DNA from: Siphonodentalium dalli
Taxonomy: Eukaryota > Mollusca > Scaphopoda > Gadilida > Siphonodentaliidae
DNA length: 64,000 bases
NCBI GenBank assembly: GCA_032622095.1
Contig: CP136064.1
Location: 145,469,954 to 145,533,953 of the forward strand
Direction: 5' to 3'
Shown here: piece after piece, positions 55,190-64,000 of the stretch
Position numbering within the stretch: position 1 is the stretch's first letter
Layout of the letters: the number at the start of each line of letters is the position of its first letter
Position numbers and translations under genes: made by a program
Notes under the pieces: generated by a model
Seen by the model: only the letters and a program-made list of their open reading frames with translations
Databases searched by the model: none
Told to the model about the DNA's origin: nothing

Positions 55190-58100
55190 TTAATAAAATT
55201 TGAACCGCGATGTCGAGGTTATGTATAATTGAACAGCCCTAAATATGTTCCGGTTTTGTGTACTATTCAGGTTAGTATCTCCAAGGAGGAGTTTCTCGAG
55301 ATTAATAGTTAGTACACCAATGGTAGCGAGTTGGTGAAACAACAAACATCGTTGATCTGTGTAAAATGGACAAACAAAAAAATAATGATTTGCTTCTTCG
55401 GCCGGGTGACCACAACGACAGCTTGGGTTGTCCGATATGAAGTTTGAAAATTTGTCACCGTTTAAATCACTACAGTAATTTCGAAGTTTGCAATGAATGA
55501 TGTTTATCGCGCGATTTCCGAAATTAAAATAGTCTGGTGGCACAAGAACTGGATCAGTCGTTAGGTATTTTGTTTTAAAAATACTAATGGAAGATGATTC
55601 TTTTATTTTATTTGACAGGGTATTCCATTCCCTAGTTGTATTTGGGAAAAATGTGTGTTCAAAATGGACAGTTCTTTTGAATGTGTATGGAGGAAAACTT
55701 GTTTTATCTCTAAAATCATATCTAGCAGCTGATTCTGGGCGGGTGGGTAAGAGATTGTTGAGATATTTAGGGGTCTTGTTATTATTTATTCTGTACATGA
55801 TATTCATTCTATGAGATTTCCTTCTGTTTGTTAACGTTTGCCACCCCAATTCTACTAGCAAGTTTTTCACAGGAACGGATCGTGTGAGACCTGTAACAAT
55901 TCGACCCGCGTCCGCTTGGATGCGATCTAATTTTGAAATTACATTTGCTGGGGAGGAGTCCCAGACAACGTCAGCGTAATCCATCAGGGGCAATATGTAC
56001 GCTCGATAAATTGTGTCTAAGGTTTTCCTATTTAAAGAAAATTTCAATTGTCTTAAATATGCAAGGCGGCCATATATTTTCTTTGATAACTCATTGATAT
56101 GTTTGTCCCAGTTTAGGTCACTCTGTATATTCAAGCGAAGGTGTTTGTGTGATTCTACTTGGGTTATAGGTTCACCACTGATAAAAAGATGTATGTCAGG
56201 CTGGGCACCGGTATAAGAGAATGTCATGGACTTAGTTTTACTACTATTGAATTTTACTAGCCATTGATTTGACTATTTATCTATGGCTTTAAGATCAGTA
56301 TTTACACCGTCCTCAAGGTCCTGGAGACTTCCATTGCTAGCAGTGAGGCAAGTATCATCCGCATACATTCTAGTGAAAGATTTAATATTTTCAGCGAGAT
56401 CATTAATATATACAAAGAATAAGAAAGGGCCAAGAATATATCCCTGGGGGACACCAGCGAGTATCTTTTTATATTCTGAAGACGTGTTATTTACCATCAC
56501 CCTTTGTTTTCGATCTGAGAGATAGTCATTAATGAAAGCAAGAAGTGGTCCGGAAATTTCACATCGTTCAAGTTTATATACCAGTCCCTCGTGCCAGACC
56601 CTCTCGAATGCCTTAGATATATCACAAAATACAGCACATGTATGCAGTTTATTCTCGAGGGCCTGGCTAAGGGAATGGTTAAGTTCTAACAGTTGGAATA
56701 TAGTTGAATGCCCAGGAAGGAAACCCGATTGGAAATCGTAAAAGAAGCCTTTGGTCTCGAAATGCGTAAAAAGATATTTAAGAACAACTTTTTCAAAAAC
56801 TTTCGCCAGTGTCGGCAGTAAAGAAATCGGTCTGTAATTCTTAGGATTTGAGCGATCGTCATTTTTAAATATAGGAATCACATTAGCTTTTTTCCATTCA
56901 TCGGGGAATTTACATTCTTTGAGACATAATTCGAAAATAATTTTTAGGGGCTGAACGATGGTATATTTTGTTTCAAGAAGCATTCTTGCACTTATTCCAT
57001 TGTGACCGTGTGCCTTGTTAGGTTTAAGAGATGAAATAGCTTCCAATATATCTTCCGTCTTTACAGGCACATTACTAATGGTGGGGGGAGGTACAGCCTT
57101 AATAATGTTTGGTTTGGCGGTGGCAGCGCGGAGTTGCCGATAAAACTGTAATTTAACAGAGTTGCCTTCGATAAATCGTCGACAATAATTTCATAGGAAT
57201 CGTTCCCAGTTAGTAACTTAAGCGGGGGTAGGGATCCGTTTTTGGTTCGGTTCAGAATATTATTAACCATTTTCCAAAAATACCTCGGGGAGTCTGCTGA
57301 TGTTAGATTATGCTGAAGATTGTTTTCTAATGTTTTTCTTGCCTGTTTTTTCATATTATTCAGGGTATTTCGCGCCTTTTTAAAAGTGTTCCAATCAATT
57401 AAATTTCCGCTATGAATAGCCTTTTTCCTCAGTTTATCCCGTTTTCTCAGTTGCTCACGAATCTCACTGTTGAACCAGTATTTATCTTTCGGTCTGATGA
57501 GAACGACGCGACTAGGTATAGTTTCTCGCATAATAGTTAAAAAATCGTTAGTGAACAGTTCAACAGTTTCGTTTACTCCAAAACCTTTCGTCAGTTTAAG
57601 CCAGTCCTTATTTTTAATTATTTGTGATGCGCGCTGAAAATCAGCGGCTCCATAATTCCACACGTGCCGTTCAAAATTCGGGTTTAAGGTATAATCGAGT
57701 TCCACAACTGCATAAGTTCCATAATGGTCGGATACCCCTGGGTCTATAACTCCCGAATCAATAGCCACAATGCCATCACTTACCAAGATCGGATCTATAC
57801 TAGTTTGCGAATTGTCAGTTACGCGTGTAGGTTCATTAATAAGATTTCGGATTACTAGACGGGCTTTCATTTCATTTAAATCCGAAGAAGGATCAAAAGC
57901 ATTTGAGTTCAAATCACCTACCAGTATTACGGAATTTGATACTTTTAAAGCTAATTCTAGTGAAGTCTCCAGGAGGTCCCAGTAGTTAGGTGCACAGAAC
58001 TGAGCTGATCTATATGACACTGCTAAAAGGTATCTCATTTTGTTTGATATCACTTTAAACTACATTATAGAGTCGTCAAACTCGAGAGATGACTGCCTTT

Positions 58101-58399
58101 TTGACAATATTTGGTCAGAAAAATAGACACAGATCCCACCGCCGTTTGAATCGCGATCATTCCTGATTGGGGGTCCATATCCATCAATCATAATATCAGA
58201 TGATGGTAATGACGGGTCAAGGTGTGTTTCCGTGAAACAAGAGAATATCGAAATCGGTAATCATATCAACTATTTTTGTCAGTTTGTATATAGCTAACGA
58301 ATTTTCGTTGTTTCGATCAATTGTACCCGGATTTGGATGCACATCGGACGACATAATAAGTGATAGGGCGGCCAAAAAAAGAATGGTGTTGTAGTTCAT
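55190..58399 (-). pseudogene. LINE polyprotein: 2A-like leader, AP endonuclease, reverse transcriptase, Cys/His tail
   Basis: From 58399 a hydrophobic start leads to D-V-H-P-N-P-G-T, close to the 2A ribosome-skipping motif (D-V/I-E-x-N-P-G-P). The endonuclease has T-E-T-H-L, N-G-G-G-I, V-G-D-L-N-S-N and V-S-D-H-Y, but the usual H-x-N-x-R-S-L segment is absent after S-L-A-I. The RT (57070-56273) has K-N-Y-R-P-I-S-L-L-P, F-C-D-I-S-K-A-F, G-V-P-Q-G-Y-I-L-G-P and M-Y-A-D-D. The tail has C-x-C-G-x-x-x-E-E-x-x-H-Y-F-x-x-C. Breaks: frameshift near 58240, in-frame TAG near 58064, frameshift near 57120, in-frame TAG at 56273-56275 (same frame on both sides). Inactive. Confidence 0.88.
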
Positions 58400-58458
58400 A
58401 ACGAAGCCCTGTGTGTATCGAGTTATGTGTACCTCACGCTTGCATTTGCGAAGATCGT

Positions 58459-58542
58459 GGATTCCAATGGCACTGCGATATGCCATTATACTAATCGCCA
58501 TTGGGACTGATCAACTTGATGAGAATAGTGCCATTGGAATCC
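58459..58542 (-). repeat. 16-bp perfect inverted repeat in the LINE leader
   Basis: GGATTCCAATGGCACT (58459-58474) and AGTGCCATTGGAATCC (58527-58542) enclose 52 bp just upstream of the likely LINE start codon. A 5' UTR hairpin in the element RNA is possible. Confidence 0.75.
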
Positions 58543-59429
58543 CTCTTGTATACGCATAGGAAGACAACGTCCCGAAACCACAGACCCCGAGGTGAACCAC
58601 TCACTTTGGTTTTGACAGAAAAGTTATATATATTTGATGTTGTACATATGAATTTGAATAATACATAGATGGTAATACGGCATACTACCGTGTTGGTGAC
58701 AAGTGTCATGCAGGATGTTTGCTCTCTGTTACTTAATTGCTCAAAATGGCCGCCAAAATGGCCTCCAAAATATGGAAAATTGTAATTATTATCCCAGCGT
58801 GGCCTGCAATCGCTTACAAGTTGTGATTGATGAATAAAATTGGCTATTCTGCCTTTTATCCGTTGAAAACTAACATGCCTGATTCACCTTGGTTAATTTT
58901 CAGTATCGTAACCACTGACATTACCAGAAATATTGGATTTTACTCTCAAAAACTTGACATAAATATCGGCAAAAATTAACATTTTTTGGTACGGACCATT
59001 TTTTTGAAAGTAAACTGTAACTGACTTTGGTATGAAAGGTGTTTATTGTTTTGATCTATTTTAAATGTGACACACTGAGGTGTTCAAAGACCAAATTACT
59101 CAAGATGGCTTCCAAAATGACAACCAACTTGGGTAAAAAGTAAATTTTTCACATACATCCGGAATACTATTCTCTGCTGTTCCGATAATTTGGAATTTGT
59201 GACTCACTTGGTTATTATGCATCTTAGATAATCAAATGACAACTAAATATTATATCTGGCTGTCCCATTTCCTTATGGGACTGACACATTAATTTTAAAG
59301 ATGCAGTATGGAAATTTGCCGAAAAACACTTTTGGGATTCTGGCCACATTTATTAAAGGTAGTGGGCAGAACTTTGGCACGGAACTGAGATGAACCATAA
59401 TCTGTGGCTGATTAGGATAAACAAAATAT

Positions 59430-61530
59430 ATGAACTTGATACAAGATGGAGGTCAAGCATCATGAGTGGGGTGTCCATTGTGGGATGTATAGGCATACAA
59501 GTAGTGACTGCATAGTCATGTGTGTGGTCAAGTGATGCCAAGCATCATGATTGGGGTGTCCATTGTGAGATGTATAGGCATACATGTTGTATGGTCATGT
59601 GTGAGATGAGTATGTTTACAGGGAGTGACTGTATGGTTGTATGGTATGTGTGGATGTACGGGTATACACGATGTGGCTGTATGGGCAATGCTATGGTGTG
59701 TGGATATAAGGAGAGTAGCTACATGGTCATCTCTGTGTTGTTTGTGCATGTGTACCGTGGGTGGCTGTATTGTCACAGGTGTTTGCACATGTATACATGT
59801 GTTGTCTGTGTGATCACGGATGGGGTATATGGATAAATAGGGAGTAGTTGAATGGTTATATGTAATGTGTATAGGTGTACATGGAATAACAATACGGTCA
59901 TGTATTATCATGCCTTGGGTATAGCTGGGTAGTCGTCGGCGAGCGTGTGGGTATATAGGGAGTGCCCTTGTGGTAATGGATGGGATGTATATTTATATTT
60001 GTCGTGGATGTACATTGTCATCGGTGGGTGTATATGTATACAGGGAGTAGCTGTATGGTCATGGATGGCGTGTATGGTTGTTCAGCGAGTGGCTGAATTG
60101 TCATGTGTGGGGAGTATATACAAGTCTGGAAGGTATGATTGGCCGTTTGTGCGAAGTATTGGTACACCTGGAAGGACCGTATGGCCATTGTTGAGGTGTA
60201 TATGTACACCTGGAGTGACTCTATGGGCATGTGTGGGGAGTATATGTATATATCGAGTGGCTATATGGCCGAGTATGTCGAATATATATGCAGGGAGTAA
60301 GATGGATATGTGTACAAGGAGTGGTGACTGTGTGGTCACCAATGTGGTGAATAGGTATACATGGAGTGACTATATGTTGATGGTCAGATGTAGGAGTACA
60401 CCTCGTGTGCATGTACATGTATGGTGACTCATAGCTATATGGTCATGTGCCGTGTACGGGTATACAAAGGTGTTGCTGTATATTCATGGGTGAGGAGTAT
60501 GTGTATAGCTCGTCTGGCTACATGACCATTGGTGATGTGCATATGTATACCTGGAGTGGCTTTATAGTCATGAGTTGGGAGTATATGTTTATTTTGAGAG
60601 TGGCTATTTCGCAATTGGCGTGGCGAGTAGATTTACAGGAGTGGCCGTGTGGTCATGGCGTGATGAATAGGTGTACATGTAGGGACTGTATGATCATGAA
60701 TGTGGTGAATAGGTATACATGGAGTTACCTGGTGTACCTGTATGTTGACTCATGGCTGTGTGGGGTGTATGTGTATACACAAGTGTGGTATTGTCACGAG
60801 TGAGGGGTGTGTATAAAGCAAGTGATTATATGACCATTGGTGAGGTGCATATGTATACCTGGATGAGGGGTATGTGTATAAGGCGAGTGATTATATGACC
60901 ATTGGTGAGGTGCATATGTATACCTGGAGTGACTCTATGGTCATGGGTGGAGTGTATATGCATATATTGAGTGGCTACTTGGCCATGGTGTGGGGAAATA
61001 GGCACACATTGAGTGACTATGGCCAATGGTGGGGTCAATAGGTATGCAATGATTGACTCTATGATCATGAATGTGGTGAATATGTATATATACAGTGACT
61101 ATATGGTACCTGGGTGACTCTATAGTCATGGGTGGGGTGTATATGCATATACTGAGTGGCTATTTGGCCATGGATGTGGGGAATAGGTACACATTGAGTG
61201 ACTGTATTGTCAACGGTGATGTCAATGGGTATACAATGATTGACTGTATGATCATCAATATGGTGAATATGTATACATATTGCGACGATAAGACCAAGGA
61301 TTCAGTGTAGGACGTATACCTGGTGTACCTTTATTGTTACTGATAGGTGTATGGCCATATGGGATGTGCATGGGTTTTCACAAGTATTGCTGAACGGTGA
61401 TGGATGAGGTGTATGTGTAAACAGCGAGCGACTATATTGTCAGCTGCGTGGTGTTTATTTATATATGGCGTGACTGTATGTTACTGGTGGGTTGTACATG
61501 TGTATCTTGGGTGGCTATCGCTTTCCACAA
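59430..61530 (+). repeat. 2.1-kb minisatellite array
   Basis: Degenerate units of about 42-57 bp are built on GTGTATATGTATACATGGAG, TGACTGTATGGTCATG and GGTGGGGTG. TATGGTCATG-like and GTATACATGGAGT-like phrases recur throughout. Both strands show long open frames rich in His/Thr/Ile (minus) or Val/Cys/Tyr (plus). These follow from the repeat composition and have no start, codon or domain signal. Confidence 0.85.
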
Positions 61531-61599
61531 TAACTCAATGATATGTTAATCGATAGAGAGGTCACGTCAGAGGGTCCTCCTTCTTGATGACGTCTATAC

Positions 61600-62415
61600 A
61601 CACTGGGGGAAATGCTAAACGACTTTCCTGACAACAGTTGATAATGTTTTTTATGTTAATGGGCTAGAGTAACCACATATTATGGTCCCTCTCAGTTCCG
61701 TTTCAAAGTTCTGACACGTTTTCTCACAAATTCCATACTGCATACTTTAAAATTAAATGTTCATGACTCATATGTACTGTGACAAGTCAATTAACTAACA
61801 TGTCTAATAACCAAGTGAGTCACACTTTTCTACCTTTTCAGAGCATTTATGTTTCGAATATATGTGAAAATCAACTTTTTACCCAATTTATTTGCAATTT
61901 TGGAAGCCATCTTGAGTAATTTGGTTATTAAACACCTTAGTATGACACATTTGAGATAGATCAAACCAATAAGCACCTTTCGAAACTAAGATAGTTACAT
62001 TTTACTTGAAAAAATTGTTCGAACCTGAGAAGAGACTTTTTGCCGATATTTATGTCAAGTTTGTGAGAGTAAAATCCAATATTCCCCTGGAATTTCTTTA
62101 TTACAATAGTAACAATTAACCAAAGTGCATCAAGCATATTAGTTTTCAATGTATAGAAGGCAGAATAATCAATTGTATTCATCAACCACAACGTGTAAGC
62201 GATTGTAGGGCACACTGGGTAATATCTACCATTTTCGATATTTTGGCGGCCATTTTGGTGGCCATTTTGAGCCAAAGTTACAAATTTTGTTCCTATGAGT
62301 TGGAATATCGATGGGTAATGGTATGCCTCACTTACATTCCACAGTTCTGCTCATTCCTTGTTGAAATATGTATAGAAACCCTTTTGTGATTTTTTGGTGA
62401 AATTTAATACCGCAT
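61600..62415 (-). repeat. Repeat R1, right arm
   Basis: The reverse complement of the left arm, continuous here. The strongest landmarks in + reading are CCATACTGCATACTTTAAAA, AAGCCATCTTGAGTAATTTG, TTTGCCGATATTTATGTCAAG, GGCCATTTTGGTGGCCATTT and CACAGTTCTGCTCATTCC. A minus-strand frame (62275 to 61961) lacks any known domain and is not conserved in the other copies. Confidence 0.75.
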
Positions 62416-62581
62416 TCTGCATTCAAATTTGTTGGGATCGGAAGAGGCTAGGAACACAATAATTGCTTTTTTCATTACCCCAATGATAATTTAATATAAA
62501 ATACAAAAATAAGGTCACAATCCTCAACCAGTTCCAAACAGTAGAAACTGATATAGAAGATATTAGTGAAAAACCCCCTAG

Positions 62582-62800
62582 TCTATATATATAAAACCCG
62601 TCGTTTGTGTGTGTGTGTGTGTGTGTATCTGTCTGTGTGTGTGTGTGTGTATAACTCGGTCACGCTTTTGGCGCGTTTATAACTTTTCAACCATGCGTCC
62701 TGTGTGGCCCAAATTTGTACCCCGACCTATAGTTTGTCATAAAAGGTGACTCACCAAATTTCACGCCGATTGGTTAAAGCAAACCTGAGATCTAACATGG
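62582..62800 (+). mobile_element. Possible Helitron-like 5' end (family F)
   Basis: CCCCTAG|TCTATATATATAAAACCCG is followed by a GT/GTCT tract (62608-62651) and a leader block ending CCCGACCTATAG. The layout copies the other families, TC start plus microsatellite plus leader. The body and 3' end were not resolved. Confidence 0.38.
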
Positions 62801-63425
62801 TCCCCAAATGCAGCATTTGCACTCAAGTAGACACTATTTCTTATGACGTTTGTCGAAATGACGTCATTGACGTCGAACACAAACCAATACTTGCTTTGCT
62901 ATTGTAGGCGAAACTTCCATGCGCTCTACCAAAGCGTTGTTGGAAATTAATGTGTCAGTTCAGGTTCAGTGTGAATTTAAGTAACGAATGTTGATTTTGT
63001 CGCGGAAGTGCATGTATAGTGGGGTGTAGAGTCAAGACTCGAACGTTCTACCGTCGTTGGGAATGGGTGGATGTAGTGGTTTGCAGAGCCAAGACTCGAA
63101 CGTTCGTCGTTGGGAATGGGTGCTAATATGGTATTTTAATTTGCCAGTTGGGTTTGGACACAAGTAAAGAATGCTGTCTTTGATACGAAAGTTGTGCATT
63201 GAGTGTGGAATCGAAGGAGTACCGGAAAAACGTGGGTAGGCGGTACCCAGTGGGTACCGTGAACTCAGTAAATTCGCCGGAACTCAGTTGAAAAAAGCAC
63301 ATTCCCGGGACAGGCCTAATAATAGGGTCTACAGTGTAAACAATACTGCCGACGCTAATGAATGCTCTTTTAATCTTTCGGTTGAGTGCAAATCTGATAC
63401 AAGAATAAATGTTTAAAAGATCACA
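62801..63425. other. Unassigned DNA with a small duplication
   Basis: CAAGACTCGAACGTTC and GTCGTTGGGAATGGGTG are repeated at about 63033 and 63092 (a ~60-bp tandem pair). The 63455-63123 minus-strand frame has no motif. Confidence 0.4.
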
Positions 63426-64000
63426 ATGCGCGAAGCGCACGCGTTTTAAATTCATATAATGTGCGCGAAGCTCATAAAGGGGCTGCAGGCCCCTACCCCG
63501 CTAAATAAAGGTTCAGAATTGAGCCTGTTTCAGTCAGTATAGATTAAGTAAAATATCTCGATTGTTGCGTTCCATATATGTGCATGCATATACGTGGGTT
63601 GGGGAGATGATGGTGGGGGCAAAAATACAGTTTTATTGAAATAAAGTGTTCATACAAATGGGCCACGCAGTGCAGGGCGTGTGATCAATAGGCTGCATGT
63701 TGAATACAGGGTCCGTTTAAAATGTGCTGCAAGCTCCCTATTTATGTGCGCGAGGCTCACGCAGTTTAAGATCATATAATGTGCGCGAAGGGCAGAAAGG
63801 GGCTGTACATAGGCCCCTCCCCTCTAAATAAAGATTCCGAATTGAGCCTGTTTCAGTTAGTATAGATAAAGTAAAATATTTTGATTGTTGCGTTCCATAT
63901 GTGCATGCATATACATGGGTCGGGGAGATGGGGGTGGGGGTAAAAATACAGTTTTATTGAAATAAAGTGTTCATACAAACGGGTCGCGCAGTGCAGGCGT
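63426..64000 (+). repeat. ~323-bp tandem repeat, running off the window
   Basis: TTGAGCCTGTTTCAGT at 63519 recurs at 63842, and the same order follows in both: TTGTTGCGTTCCATAT, GTGCATGCATATAC, GGGGAGATG, AATACAGTTTTATTGAAATA. Each unit also has GTGCGCGA(A/G)G-type phrases and an AGGGGCT..AGGCCCCT inverted pair. Nearly two units are visible and the second is cut by the edge. Confidence 0.82.

Larger units (their letters stand above)
54855..58735 (-). mobile_element. Nearly full-length non-LTR retrotransposon (AP-endonuclease type)
   Basis: About 3.9 kb on the minus strand: a 5' leader (58735-58400), one long coding region (58399-55190), and a ~330-bp 3' UTR with AATAAA close to the end. Possible target duplication: CTTAATTAG near 54850 and CTTAATTGC near 58730 (imperfect). 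It lies inside the left R1 arm, so it is younger than the arm pair. Confidence 0.8.
54670..59420 (+). repeat. Repeat R1, left arm, split by a LINE
   Basis: The parts 54670-54845 and 58736-59420 join into one ~0.85-kb sequence. It matches, in reverse complement, 61600-62415 throughout: GGAATGAGCAGAACTGTG, GTGAGGCATAC, TCAAAATGGCC, ATTGGATTTTACTCTCA, CTTGACATAAATATCGGCAA, CAAATTACTCAAGATGGCTT and GAACTGAGA-GACCATAAT. Roughly three-quarters identity by eye. No protein recognised. The LINE occupies 54855-58735. Confidence 0.75.

Noticed and set aside
59522-61310. Long His/Thr-rich and Val/Cys-rich frames, up to 160 codons
   Set aside because: They lie in a minisatellite, occur on both strands at once, and simply reflect the GTATACATGG-type units.
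61961-62275. 104-codon minus-strand frame in R1
   Set aside because: The same region in the other two R1 copies is not open, so there is no sign of coding.

Overview
This 64 kb window looks like non-genic DNA from an animal nuclear genome. AP-endonuclease-type LINEs, a hAT remnant, satellites, MITE-like inverted-repeat elements and a very large number of non-autonomous rolling-circle (Helitron-like) elements fill almost all of it. I see no convincing host gene, rRNA or intact tRNA. The repeat style (Helitron-like units with internal ~120-bp tandem repeats and GTCT/GTCCGTC microsatellites, CR1/Jockey-like LINEs ending in short microsatellites) suggests a marine invertebrate, possibly a mollusc or other lophotrochozoan. 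That is a low-confidence inference.

Layout. (1) 1-1107: a decayed LINE 3' end and unassigned DNA. (2) 1108-24683: an unbroken head-to-tail train of about 20 Helitron-like elements, all on the + strand. I sort them by internal sequence into families A, B, C and E (labels are mine). Most begin TC(TA)..TATATATTTTG and end in a short hairpin followed by CTAG. Later insertions split some cars: a 3.8-kb LINE (6694-10505) in one, a 0.5-kb MITE plus foldback (19134-19612) in another, and a 2.9-kb insert carrying two nested TIR elements (21385-24270) in a third. (3) 24684-34775: diverged ~320-bp repeats split by a hAT pseudogene, a tRNA-like SINE trace, a two-monomer satellite (29.7-31.5 kb), and a repeat I call R1 split by a 1-kb TIR element with a perfect 46-bp-arm palindrome. 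(4) 34776-46652: two more Helitron trains (families B, D and A/B mosaics), separated by a 3.2-kb TIR element that carries seven copies of a GTAACRTAYGTTAC palindrome. (5) 46653-54670: low-copy-looking DNA with a GTCCGTC-type repeat, a 329-bp MITE and several large foldbacks. (6) 54670-62415: a composite structure in which two ~0.8-kb inverted R1 arms face each other across a 2.1-kb minisatellite, with a nearly full-length minus-strand LINE inserted in the left arm. (7) 62582-64000: another Helitron-like 5' end and a ~323-bp tandem repeat running off the edge.

The only protein-coding material is retrotransposon or transposase sequence, and every copy is broken by stops or frameshifts. The Helitron-like elements encode no Rep/helicase, so they would depend on an autonomous element elsewhere. 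The most unusual points are the single-orientation Helitron trains, module swapping between families, repeated nuclear-receptor-like (TCAAGGTCA) and NRF1-like (GCGCATGCGC) motifs inside them, the R1/minisatellite inverted structure, and several independent foldbacks. All of these were read by eye; no alignments or database searches were run.
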